From JAOUEA01 sp963810945 (GTDB lineage: Bacteria; Actinomycetota; UBA4738; HRBIN12): a stretch of DNA of 64,000 bases. Position numbers and translations under genes: made by a program. Below are positions 25,574-37,397 of the stretch, in pieces. Within the stretch, counting starts at the first letter, position 1. Each line of letters starts with the position of its first letter. The stretch spans positions 868,001 to 932,000 of the forward strand of contig CAWEPI010000008.1 of assembly GCA_963810945.1 (NCBI GenBank), in the 5' to 3' direction. Under the pieces are notes generated by a model. That model had not been told where the DNA came from and made no database searches. It worked only from the letters and a program-made list of their open reading frames with translations.

Positions 25574-25634
25574 TCACGGGTTCCCGGCCCTGTCGGGTGA
25601 TGAGAGAGGCCCCAAACCCCACACAGGAGGTTCG

Positions 25635-27894
25635 ATGTTCGGCGTGCTTGCCCAGGAGGGTGGACCGCTCCAGGTCATCTTCAAGTCGTCCGATTCCACC
25701 GCGCTCTGGGTGATCCTCGGCATCTCGCTCATCGCGCTCGTCTTCGCGTACTACCTCGTTCGCGAGGTGCTCGCCGCGCCCGAAGGCACGGACAAGATGA
25801 AGGAGATCGCGAAGGCGATCCAGGAGGGCGCCTCCGCGTACCTCTCCCGCCAGTTCCGGACCCTGGCCGTGTTCGTCGTGATCATCGGCGTGGCGCTGTT
25901 CTTCATCCTTCCGGTGTCCAAGGACGCGGTGCACTCGGCGTTCTCGATCCGGTTCGGGCGGTCCGTCGCGTTCATCCTCGGCGCGAGCTTCTCGGCGATC
26001 ACCGGATACGTGGGCATGTGGCTCGCCGTGCGCGCGAACGTCCGCACGGCCAACGCCGCCCGCGAATCGGGTCTGCGCCAGGCCGTGAAGCTCGCCTTCC
26101 GGGCGGGCGGGGTGGCGGGGATGTTCACGGTGGGCCTGGGGCTCTTCGGCGCCACCGCGATCCTCATCATCTACAAGCAGGACGCCACGAGCGTGCTGGT
26201 GGGCTTCGGGTTCGGCGGGGCGCTCCTCGCGATGTTCATGCGGGTGGGCGGCGGCATCTTCACGAAGGCCGCCGACGTCGGCGCCGACCTGGTGGGCAAG
26301 GTCGAGCAGGGGATCCCCGAAGATGACGCGCGGAATCCCGCAACGATCGCGGACAACGTCGGCGACAACGTCGGCGACTGCGCGGGCATGGCCGCCGACC
26401 TCTTCGAATCCGCGGAGGTCACCCTGATCGCCTCCCTGATCCTGGGCGCGGCCGCGTACGCCGGTTCGCCCAAGGGCGCGATCATCGGCGTGATGTTCCC
26501 GCTGTTCATCCGCGCGGTTGGCGTGGTGACCTCGATCGTCGGCATCATGGTGGTCAGTCCGCGCACGGAGACCGAGTCGGGGATGAAGGCGATCAACCGG
26601 GGTTTCTTCGTCTCGGCGCTGATCTCGGCGGCGGCGGCGTTCGTGATCGCGAACCTCTACATGGACAGCTACAAGCCAGCGATCGCGGTCTCGATCGGGC
26701 TGGTGCTGGCGGCGGTGATCCAGGTGCTGACGCAGTACTTCACCGACACGAAGTTCAAGCCGGTGCAGGAGATCGCGGAAGCCACCGTCACCGGGCCGGC
26801 CACCACGATCCTGTCGGGCTTCGCGACGGGCCTCGAGTCCACCGTGTACTCGGCCCTGATCCTGGCCGGCGCCATCGTGGCCTCCTACTACCTCGGCGGT
26901 TCGACGGCCGAACGCCTCTACTTCATCTCGCTCACCGGCATGGGCATGCTCACCACGGTGGGCGTCGTCGTGTCGATGGACACCTACGGCCCCATCTCGG
27001 ACAACGCCCAGGGCATCGCCGAGATGTCCGGGGAGTTCGAGGGCCGACCGGCGGAGATCCTCGGAGGCCTGGACGCCGTGGGGAACTCCACCAAGGCGAT
27101 CACGAAGGGCATGGCGATCGCGACGGCGGTCCTGGCGGCGACCTCGCTGTTCGGGTCGTTCGAGGAGGCGCTGCGGGGGGCGGGGTTCGACTTCCTCGGC
27201 ATCCGTGTGGACCGGCCCGACGTCCTGGTCGGCCTGCTCATCGGCGGGTCGGTGCCGTTCCTGTTCTCCTCGCTCGCCGTCCGTGCCGTCGGGCGCGCCG
27301 CGGCGCAGGTGGTGGTGGAGGTGCGGAACCAGTTCCGCCTCCATCCCGGGATCATGACCTACGACGAGAAGCCGGACTACGGCGCCGTCGTCGACATCTG
27401 CACGAAGACGTCGCTGCGCGAGCTCACGACCCCGGGACTCCTGGCGATCCTGTCGCCCATCTTCGCCGGGTTCTTCTTGAAGGGCGAGGCGCTCGGCGGG
27501 TTCCTCGCGGGGGCGATCCTCACGGGGCAGCTGCTGGCCGTGATGCTGTCCAACGCAGGCGGCGCGTGGGACAACGCCAAGAAGTTCATCGAGGAGGGCA
27601 ACTACGGCGGGAAGGGATCGGAGAGTCACAAGGCCGCGGTCATCGGCGACACGGTCGGCGACCCGTTCAAGGACACCGCCGGCCCCGCGCTCAACCCGCT
27701 GATCAAGGTCATGAACCTGGTGGCCCTGCTGATCGCCCCGCTCGTGGTTACGCACGCCGACGACACCGCCCTGCGCATCACCATCGTGATCGTGACCGCC
27801 GCGGTCTCTGGCCGGCGCGATCTACGTCTCCAAGTCTCGCAAGTCCGAGCTCGGCGAGGAGATCAAGCGGGCCAACGTGAAGACGTCGGCCTAA
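25635..27894 (+). CDS. hppA: membrane H+-translocating pyrophosphatase (K+-independent type)
   Basis: About 752 residues with some 16 membrane helices. It couples pyrophosphate hydrolysis to proton pumping. The catalytic motifs are clear: GIFTKAADVGADLVGKVE, IPEDDARNPATIADNVGDNV and the C-terminal GDTVGDPFKDTAGPALNPLI. The type-determining segment reads GNSTKAITKG: Lys after the N-T/S pair marks the K+-independent class, in contrast to Ala in the K+-dependent one. One extra base near 27808 shifts the last 30 residues, which continue as AGAIYVSKSRKSELGEEIKR to the TAA at 27892. It is the first gene of a plus-strand run leading to the Kdp operon. Confidence 0.92.
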
Positions 27895-27913
27895 CGAGCA
27901 GAACCTCAGCGAC

Positions 27914-28273
27914 ATGGGCAGGTTGCGGCGCTACCTCGCACGGGTCGCGGACCGCGACGAGGCGCGCCTGCAGACCGCCACGCTCGAATGGGCGTCGACG
28001 GTGCCCGGAACGCAGCGGATCTCGGAAGCTCCGTCGCGTCAGCGCGTCCGCCTCGCCGGCATGGTGCGCCGCATCAGCGTGCTGCCGATCGAGGGCATCC
28101 GCTCGCTGGAGGCCACCATCACCGACGGGACCGGCGAGGTGAACGTCGTGTTCATGGGACGTCGGAACATCGAGGGGATGTCGCTCGGCACGCGCGTCGT
28201 TGTGGAGGGCGTGATCGGTGACCAACGCCACGTCCGGCGCATCGTGAATCCGAAGTTCGAGTTCTCCAGCTAG
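27914..28273 (+). CDS. OB-fold nucleic-acid-binding domain protein
   Basis: A 119-residue protein whose C-terminal 75 residues form an OB-fold: QRVRLAGMVRRISVLPIEG, then LEATITDGTGEVNVVFMGRR and GTRVVVEGVIGDQRHVRRIV, the pattern of tRNA-anticodon/RecG-wedge type domains. The N terminus is a basic helix (GRLRRYLARVADRDEARL). Small OB-fold proteins like this are common in actinobacteria, often near K+ transport genes. It lies 19 bp after the pyrophosphatase gene. Confidence 0.75.
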   Translation: MGRLRRYLARVADRDEARLQTATLEWASTVPGTQRISEAPSRQRVRLAGMVRRISVLPIEGIRSLEATITDGTGEVNVVFMGRRNIEGMSLGTRVVVEGVIGDQRHVRRIVNPKFEFSS

Positions 28274-28278
28274 GGACG

Positions 28279-28311
28279 CGTCAAGACCGTCGGGCCTCGG
28301 TCGTCAAGGCC
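28279..28311 (+). promoter_or_regulatory. direct repeat upstream of the kdp operon, possible regulator site
   Basis: CGTCAAGACC (28279-28288) and CGTCAAGGCC (28302-28311) are direct repeats with a 23-bp period, about two DNA turns. KdpE belongs to the OmpR family, whose dimers bind direct repeats on one DNA face. The site is about 90-120 bp before the first kdp ORF. Inference only. Confidence 0.3.
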
Positions 28312-28398
28312 TTGTTAAGACGTACCAAACCCCTGTTCGCCGGACCTACGCTTCCGCGTGATGGCATCCGTTGGAGAGCGAAACGAAGGGGTGGCCTG

Positions 28399-28482
28399 AT
28401 GGGCGACGTGGTGTTCGTCGTGCTGATCGCGGTCGCGTTCGCGGCCCTGTTGCTGATGGTGCGGGCGGTGGACAAGCTATGA
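28399..28482 (+). CDS. 27-residue membrane peptide ahead of kdpF
   Basis: A tiny ORF encoding a single hydrophobic helix: GDVVFVVLIAVAFAALLLMV, then RAVDKL. Its stop overlaps the kdpF start (ATGA), the same coupling seen through the whole operon. The coding pattern and position make chance unlikely, and I recall similar peptides before kdpF in other actinobacteria. A role in assembling or tuning the Kdp pump, by analogy with KdpF, is inference. Confidence 0.6.
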   Translation: MGDVVFVVLIAVAFAALLLMVRAVDKL

Positions 28483-28568
28483 GCCTCGACAACGTCGTCG
28501 CGCTCGTCATCTCCGTCGCGCTGGTCGTGTACCTCGTCCTCGCCTTGGTCTTCCCGGAGCGGTTCTGA
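28479..28568 (+). CDS. kdpF: K+-transporting ATPase small subunit KdpF
   Basis: A 29-residue single-helix peptide (LDNVVALVISVALVVYLVLA, then LVFPERF). KdpF stabilises the KdpABC complex in the membrane. The ending L-x-x-P-E-R-F matches KdpF peptides. It overlaps the upstream small peptide by 4 bp and the kdpA ATG by 1 bp. Confidence 0.85.
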   Translation: MSLDNVVALVISVALVVYLVLALVFPERF

Positions 28569-30220
28569 TGGGCGGCTGGGCGCAGTTCGGTCTCGTCGTC
28601 CTGCTGCTGGTGGTCGCCTACCGACCGCTGGGCGACTACATGGCCTGGTGCTTCACGTCGCCCAAGTCGCTGCGGGTCGAGCGGGCGATCTACCGCGTCG
28701 CGGGCGTGGATCCGACAGTCGAGCAGCGCTGGACCGGATACACGACGTCCCTGCTCGTCTTCTCCGGGATCGGGGTCCTCCTGCTGTTCGTGCTCCAGCG
28801 GGTCCAGGGGTCGTTGCCGTACTCGCTCGGGCTCGCGGGCGTGAAGCCCGATCTCGCCTTCAACACGGCGTCATCGTTCGTCACCAACACCAACTGGCAG
28901 AACTACTCGGGTGAGTCGACGATGGGCTACGCGGTCCAGATGTCGGGCCTCGCCGTCCAGAACTTCGTGTCGGCGGCCGTCGGGATCGCGGTGGCGATCG
29001 CGCTGATCCGCGGGTTCACCCGCACCGAGACGAGCACGATCGGCAACTTCTGGTCCGACATGGTCCGCGCGACCGTGCGGATCCTCCTGCCGATCGCGTT
29101 CGTGTTCGCGCTGGTGCTCGTGACGCAAGGTGCCATCCAGAACTTCCACCCGTTCCACGATCGTGGCCACGGTCTCGGGGCAGACCCAGTCGATCCCCGG
29201 CGGCCCGGTCGCGTCGCAGGAGAGCATCAAGGAGCTGGGGACGAACGGTGGCGGGTTCTTCAACGCCAACTCCGCGCACCCGTTCGAGAACCCGAGCCCG
29301 TTCACCAACCTCGTGGAGATCTTCCTGCTCCTCGTGATCCCGTTCTCGCTCACCGGCACCTTCGGCAAGCTCGTGAAGGATCGGAAGCAGGGCTACGTGC
29401 TCGCTGCCGTGATGGCCGCGCTCTGGATCGGCTTCGTGGTGACGGCGTGGCACTTCGAGTCGCAGTCCAACCCCGAGGTGCGGGCCGTCTCATCCGGCCC
29501 CAACATGGAGGGCAAGGAGGTCCGGTTCGGGGTGCCGGCGAGCTCCTTGTTCGCGGTGAGCACGACCGGCACGTCGACCGGCGCGGTGATCGCGTCGCAC
29601 GACTCGTTCACCGCGTTCGGCGGCGCCATGCCGCTGTCCAACATGATGCTGTCCGAGGTGACTCCCGGCGGCACGGGCACGGGCCTCTACGGGATCCTCG
29701 TCCTCGCGGTGCTCTCGGTGTTCGTGGCCGGACTGATGGTCGGGCGCACGCCCGAGTACCTCGGGAAGAAGATCGAACCGCGTGAGATGAAGCTCGTCTC
29801 GCTCTACATCCTGCTGACGCCGGTCACGGTACTGGTGCTCGCGGCGTTGGCGCTCTCGATCCCGTCCGCCCGGGCCTCGATCTTGAACCCGGGTGCGCAC
29901 GGCCTCTCGGAGGTCCTCTACGCGTTCACCTCGGCCACGAACAACAACGGGAGCGCGTTCGGAGGCCTGAGCGGGAACACGACCTTCTACAACACCGCCC
30001 TGGCGTTCGCGATGTTGATCGGACGGTTCGGGTCGATCGTCCTCGCGATGGGGCTCGCGGGCTCGCTCGCCAAGAAGAAGCACGTCCCGGCGTCGCTCGG
30101 GACGTTCCCGACGACATCGCCGCTCTTCGCGGGTCTGCTCGCCGGTGTGATCTTGATCGTGACGGCACTCACCTACTTCCCGGCCCTCTCACTCGGGCCG
30201 CTCGTGGAGGGATTCACGCG

Positions 30221-30224
<4 letters not shown>
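28568..30224 (+). CDS. kdpA: K+-transporting ATPase channel subunit KdpA (frame broken)
   Basis: About 551 residues, the usual KdpA length, with some ten helices. KdpA is the K+ channel-like subunit of the high-affinity K+ pump. Selectivity-loop blocks are present: SSFVTNTNWQNYSGESTMGY, LGTNGGGFFNANSAHPFENP and ATNNNGSAFGG. One inserted base near 29157 (TTCCACG for TTCACG) breaks the frame after AIQNFHPF, and the protein continues as TIVATVSGQTQSIPGG. The stop overlaps kdpB by 4 bp. Confidence 0.92.
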
Positions 30225-32209
<1,985 letters not shown>

Positions 32210-32210
<1 letters not shown>

Positions 32211-32779
32211 TGCGACGTCAGACGGTAGCGGCCATCCGCATGTTGGTGGCGTTGACGGTGGTGTGCGGGCTCATCTATCCGCTCGCCGTCACGGGTATCT
32301 CGCAGATCGTGTCGAAGGACCGAGCGAACGGGAGCCTCGTGGAGCCCGACGGCAAGGTCGTCGGGTCCTCCTTGATCGGTCAGGCGTTCGACGGCGACAA
32401 GTGGTTCCACGCCCGGCCCGACGCCTTCGATCCCACCGCGAGCGGCGCATCGAATCTCGGGCCGTCCAACCCCGATCTCGGGACGGCCGCCCAGGATGCG
32501 GCGGACGCGGTCCGCAAGGCCGAGGGGATCGGGACCGGCACGTCCCTGCCCGTCGACGCGGTGACGACGAGCGGCAGCGGGCTCGATCCGGACATCAGCC
32601 CGGCGTACGCCCAACTGCAAGCTGCGCGCGTCGCGCAGGCGCGAGGACTCTCCACCGAGCAGGTGCTGCAGCTGATCGACGAGAACACGAAGGGCCGGAC
32701 GTGGGGGATCTTGGGCGAGCCACGGGTGAACGTGCTGCTGCTCAACCTGGCGCTGGAACAGCTAGCCTCGCAGGCGTGA
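32210..32779 (+). CDS. kdpC: K+-transporting ATPase subunit KdpC
   Basis: A 189-residue single-helix subunit (AIRMLVALTVVCGLIYPLAV) with the extracytoplasmic domain: VGSSLIGQAFDGDKWFHARP, ASNLGPSNPDL, and at the end ENTKGRTWGILGEPRVNVLL, followed by a Leu-rich close. KdpC holds KdpA and KdpB together and raises ATP affinity. The stop overlaps the kdpD GTG (GTGA). Confidence 0.93.
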
Positions 32780-35274
32780 AGCGAGGCCACCTCCGGATCT
32801 ACGTCGGATATGCGGCAGGCGTGGGCAAGACGTTCGCCATGCTCGGCGAGGGCCATCGACGGCGCGATCGCGGCACGGACGTCGTGGTCGGGTTCGTCGA
32901 GACCCACGGCAGGCCGCTGACGCAGGAACGGATCGGCGACCTGGAGGTCGTCCCTCGGAGGCGCCTCACCTACCGGGAGACGACCTTCGAGGAGATGGAC
33001 GTGGACGCGATCCTCGCGCGCGCGCCCGAGGTCGCGCTCGTCGACGAGCTCGCGCACACGAACGTCCCCGGCTCGCGCAACGAGAAGCGGTGGCAGGACA
33101 TCGACGAGCTCCTGGACGCCGGCATCGACGTCATCTCCACGGTGAACATCCAGCACCTCGAGTCGGTGAACGACGTCGTGGAGCGGATCACCGGCGTCCG
33201 GCAGCGGGAGACGGTGCCGGACGAGGTCGTGCGGCGCGCCGACCAGCAGGAGCTCGTGGACATGACGCCGTACGCCCTGCGCCGCCGCATGGCGCACGGC
33301 AACATCTATCCGCCCGAGAAGATCGACGCCGCCCTCTCGAACTACTTCCGCGAGGGGAACCTCGGGTGCGCTGCGCGAGCTCGCCCTGCTCTGGATGGCC
33401 GATCGCGTCGAGGAATCGCTCAGCGACTACATGAAGGCCCGCGGGATCGAAGGTCCGTGGGAGACGCATGGAGCGGATCCTCGTCGGCGTCTCCGGCAAG
33501 CCGGAGGACGAGATCGCTCATCCGTCGCGCGGCCCGGATGGCGACGCGTTCGGGTGGCGAGCTCTTCGGGGTGCACGTGATCCCCGAGGACGGCCTGGCG
33601 GAGCCCCCCGCGCTCGATGAAGGACGCGCGCTGGTCGAGACGCTCGGGGGTTCGTTCCACGAGGTCGTTGGCCGTGGCATCCCCGACGCGCTGCTCGACT
33701 TCGCCCGGGCGGAGAACATCACGCAGATCGTCGTCGGGGCGTCGACGCAGTCGCGATGGCGTCACCTCACCCGGGGATCGGTGATCAACCGCATCATCAA
33801 GCAGGCGGGTCAGGTGGACGTGCACATCATCTCGGGCGAAGAGGCGCCCGCGGGTGGAGGCCTGCGCATCGAGCCGCTCGGTGGGTCTCCCGCGCTCGCG
33901 GAAGTTGGCGGCCGTGGCCGTCGCCGTCGTGGGCCTCCCGCTCCTCACGTGGTTCCTGCTGTCGGTGAACGAGAGCCTTGGGCCTGTCCAGCATCCTCCT
34001 GCTCTACCTGTCGCTCGTCGTCGCGGTCGCGGCGATCGGGGGCCTCTGGCCGGCGGTCGCCTCGGCGATCGCCGCGTCGCTGATCGCGAACTGGTACTTC
34101 ACGCCGCCGGTCCGCACGTTCACGATCGCGGAGGCCGAGAACCTCCTCGCGATCCTCGTGTTCATCCTCGTCGCGGTGGTGGTGAGCGTGCTCGTCGACC
34201 GCGCCGCGCGGCTGCGATCCGAGGCCTCACGGGGCCGCGGGGAGGCGGAGGCGTTGGCCCGCCTGGCCGGCTGGCTCATGTCGGAGGACGATCCCCTGCC
34301 GAGCCTCGTCGAGCACCTGCGCACGACCTTCGGGCTCAGCGTCGGTGGCGGTGATGCAGCGCGAGTCCGACGACGGCGTGGATCGTGGCGGCCGCCGCCG
34401 GACAGCCGCCGCTCGAGCGACCCGAGGACGGCGTCGAGACGATCGAGCTCGACGAGTCGCACGTCCTCGTGCTCGGACGGCCGCAGCTGCCGGCGGAGGC
34501 ACGGAGGGTGCTGTCCGCGTTCGCGGCGTCGGTCACCGTGGCGGTACGTGGCCGGGAGCTCGAGCGCGAGGTGGAGGAAGCGGCGGAGATCATGGAGGTC
34601 AGCGAGCTGCGCACCGCCATCCTCGCGGCGGTCTCCCACGATCTCCGGACGCCGCTCGCCTCCATCAAGGCCGCGGTCAGCAGTCTGCGCCAGGACGACG
34701 TGCGCTGGACCGAGGAGGAGACCAACGAGTTCCTCGCCGCGATCGAGGAGGAGGCGGACCGGCTCGGCAACCTGGTGGGCAACCTCCTCGACATGAGCCG
34801 GATCCAGACCGGGGCCCTGAACCTCGTGCGGACCAAGGTCGGCCTCGACGAGGTCGTGCCCAAGGCGCTGGCGAGCCTGCCCGGACAGCGGACGTTCCGT
34901 CGAGGTGGACGTGCCGGAATCCCTGCCACGGGTCGACGTGGATGCGGCGCTGCTCGAGCGGGCGATCGCGAACCTCGTCGCCAACGCGTGCACGTGGAAC
35001 GGGCCCGAGACACCCGGTCCAGGTCGCGGGATCGGCCACCGAGGACCTCGTCGAGCTGCGCGTCGTCGATCGCGGCCCCGGCATCCCCATCGAGGATCGC
35101 GATCGCGTCTTCGAGCCGTTCCAGCGGCTCGGCGATCGCACGTCGGCCGACGGTGTCGGGCTCGGTCTGGCGGTGGCGCGCGGGTTCGTCGAGGCCATGG
35201 GCGGCGATCTGCGGATCGAGGACACGCCGGGCGGCGGGCTCACCATGGTCATCGGGTTGGAGGTGGCGCCATGA
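32776..35274 (+). CDS. kdpD: K+/osmotic sensor histidine kinase KdpD (about nine frame breaks)
   Basis: After correction about 829 residues with the full KdpD layout: N-terminal KdpD domain with Walker A YVGYAAGVGKTFAML and VDELAHTNVPGSRNEKRWQD; a universal-stress-type domain (MERILVGVSGKPEDE, ITQIVVGASTQSRW); four membrane helices (ILLLYLSLVVAVAAIGGLWP and neighbours); a GAF-like part; HisKA (AAVSHDLRTPLASIKAAVSS) and HATPase (DGVGLGLAVARGFVEAMGG). Breaks lie near 33370, 33465, 33512, 33898, 33977, 34343, 34380, 34905 and 35018. At least seven of the nine resolve as one extra base. KdpD phosphorylates KdpE when K+ is low. The stop overlaps kdpE (ATGA). Confidence 0.9.
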
Positions 35275-35962
35275 CGCGCGTGCTGGTGGTCGACGACGAG
35301 CCGCAGATCCTGCGCGGGCTCCGGACCAACCTCAGCGCGCGCGGCTACGACGTGCTGACCGCGCGCCGACGGCGAGAGCGCGCTCTCGATCGCGGCCGAC
35401 CGCAAGCCCGATGTCGCGATCATCGATCTGGGGCTCCCCGGCATCGACGGGGTGGATGTGATCCGAGGGATCCGCGCGTGGAGCAGGCTGCCGATCATCG
35501 TGCTCTCCGCCCGCGACCAGGAGCCCGACAAGGTGATCGCGCTCGATGCCGGAGCCGACGACTACGTCACCAAGCCGTTCGGGATGAACGAGCTCCTGGC
35601 CCGCCTGCGTGCCGCCGAGCGGCGGCTCGCCCGCGTCGGGGAAGAGGCCGTCGTCGAGACCGCCGCGTTCCATCTCGACCTGGCGGCCAAGCGGATCGTC
35701 ACGCCAGGACGGCGGGGAGGTGCACCTCACGCCCACGGAGTGGCATCTGGTGGAGATCCTCGTGCGCCACCCGGGGAAGCTGATCAGCCAGCGGCAGCTC
35801 CTCAAGGAGGTCTGGGGTCCGAAGTACGAGGAGGAGACCAACTACCTGCGGGTCTACATGGCGCAGATCCGTCGGAAGCTCGAGCCGGATCCGCCGAGGC
35901 CCCGGTACTTCATCACCGAACCCGGGATGGGCTACCGGTTCGAACCCGAGCCCTCCGCCTGA
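35271..35962 (+). CDS. kdpE: KdpE response regulator (two frame breaks)
   Basis: About 229 residues, OmpR family. Receiver: VLVVDDEPQILRGLRTNL, phospho-Asp in VAIIDLGLPGIDGVDV, Thr/Ser in IIVLSARDQEPDK and Lys in DYVTKPFGMNELLARLR. Winged helix: VHLTPTEWHLVEILVRHPGK and TNYLRVYMAQIRRKLEPD. One inserted C near 35370 and one near 35705 break the frame. It activates kdp transcription under K+ limitation. The gene is convergent with trkA, 8 bp between stops. Confidence 0.9.
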
Positions 35963-35970
35963 GAGCTCGG

Positions 35971-36690
35971 TCAGATCGAGGCGGCGCCGTCCTGCGGGCC
36001 GGACGGAGCTCCCGCCGGGCTGATCCTCGCCCACCACGGCGTTGCGGAGCGTGCGCTCGGCGTCGGCCGCGGCGAGGGCGACCACCTCGTCCCCGACGAC
36101 CAGGACCGATTCTGGCTGCGGGATCACCACGTGTCCGGCGCGCAGGATCGCCACCACCGCGCACTCGCCGCGGGAGCCGGAGCTCGTAGATGGGTCGCCC
36201 GACGTTCGGGGACCCCTCCGGGATCGTCATCTCCACGATGGACACGCGCCCACCCTCCAGGCGGATCAGGCGGACGAGGTCGCCCACGGTGACCGCTTCC
36301 TCGACCATCGCGGTGAGGATGTGGGGCGGGGAAACCGCGGCGTCCACGCCCCACTGCGCGGTGAAGAGCCATTCGTTCTTGGGATGGTTCACCCGCGCCA
36401 GCACCCTGCGGCACGGCGAACTCCTGCTTGGCGATCAGCGAGGTGACGAGGTTGTCCTCGTCGTCGCCCGTGGCCGCCACGACGACGTCGGCCGATGTCA
36501 GCTCCGCGTCCTCGAGCACCCACGGCTCGCACGCGTCGCCGTGGACGACCTTCACACCGTCGAGTTCGGCGCGCAGCGACTCGGAGAGGGCGCGTTCCTG
36601 CTCGATCAGCGTGACGCTGTGCCCGCGTTCGGCGAGGTCCGCAGAGAGGTGCCTACCGACCGCGCCTCCGCCGCTGACGACGACGCGCAT
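35971..36690 (-). CDS. trkA: TrkA-family K+ regulator, second copy (frame broken)
   Basis: About 238 residues: an RCK/TrkA-N domain (MRVVVSGGGAVGRHLSADLA, the NAD(H)-binding Gly-rich turn, ending near LIAKQEF), then VLARVNHPKNEWLFTAQWGV and a TrkA-C domain (VVAILRAGHVVIPQPESVLV). Breaks near 36410 (one extra A) and 36175, and probably one more near 36000, since the third frame gives the natural end DGAASI-stop at 35971. Such proteins gate K+ channels/transporters in response to nucleotides. Its start overlaps the stop of the first trkA (TGATG). Confidence 0.82.
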
Positions 36691-37353
36691 CAGTGGCCAC
36701 CCAGCGGCGGGGCGAGCTGCTCATCGAGCAGATCCATGCCGTCCTTCGCCATGATCACGGCCATGTAGTCGCCCTCCTGCAGCGTGCTGTCGGCCGTGGG
36801 GATGAACCCGCCGCCGCCGCGCGACACGCCCGACCACCATCAGCTTGCCGTCGACGTTCAGCGACAGTGGCGATCGTCCCACCAGGTGCGCGGGGACGGG
36901 AACCCGCATCCGGAGGAGGTCTCCGCCGCCGATCGCCTCACGCAGCTCCGACCGATCGTGCAGCAGCATCAGCTGGATCTGCTTGACGCCCCACTTCGTG
37001 GTGGCGACGGTGGGGATGTTCAGCCGCTCGTAGATCTCGGCGCGGCGCGGGTCATAGATCCGTGCGACGACCTTGGGCACCTGGTAGCGCTCGAGCGCGA
37101 CGCGCGCGGACACGATGTTGGAGTTGTCCCCGCTCGAGACCGCCACGAACGCATCCGCCTCGGCGATGCCCGCCTGCTCGAGCACGTCCCGATCGAACCC
37201 GAGCCCGACCATGGTCCGTGCGCCCTCGCCAGGCGGGTACTTGTAGAAGGCCTCGGGGTTCTTGTCGATGACGGTGACGCCGTGCCCGCCCTCGAGCAGC
37301 TCGATCGAGAGTTCGGATCCGACCCGCCCGTTCCCCATGATGATCACCTTCAT
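36690..37353 (-). CDS. trkA: TrkA-family K+ regulator, first copy (frame broken near the end)
   Basis: About 220 residues. Nucleotide-binding MKVIIMGNGRVGSELSIELL, acidic strand end VTVIDKNPEAF, then SGDNSNIVSARVALERYQVP and VVARIYDPRRAEIYERLNIP, and a TrkA-C domain. Near 36825 an extra base breaks the frame; the correct end reads GGGGFIPTADSTLQEGDYMA and DGMDLLDEQLAPPL. It lies 44 bp after the kimA stop and overlaps the second trkA gene, so all three form one operon. No TrkH/KtrB channel gene is present in the window. Confidence 0.85.
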
Positions 37354-37397
37354 GGCGCGACAGGGTATCGGATGGATGTCCGGCCTGACCCCGGTGC

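Noticed and set aside
25503..27755. 750-codon minus-strand open frame opposite the pyrophosphatase gene
   Set aside because: His/Asp/Arg-rich translation without motifs, antisense to a clear hppA gene.
33365..35274. Programmed frameshifting or a decayed kdpD pseudogene
   Set aside because: Nine breaks with no slippery sequence or stimulatory structure, nearly all single-base insertions, and every catalytic motif intact. Sequence error explains this better.
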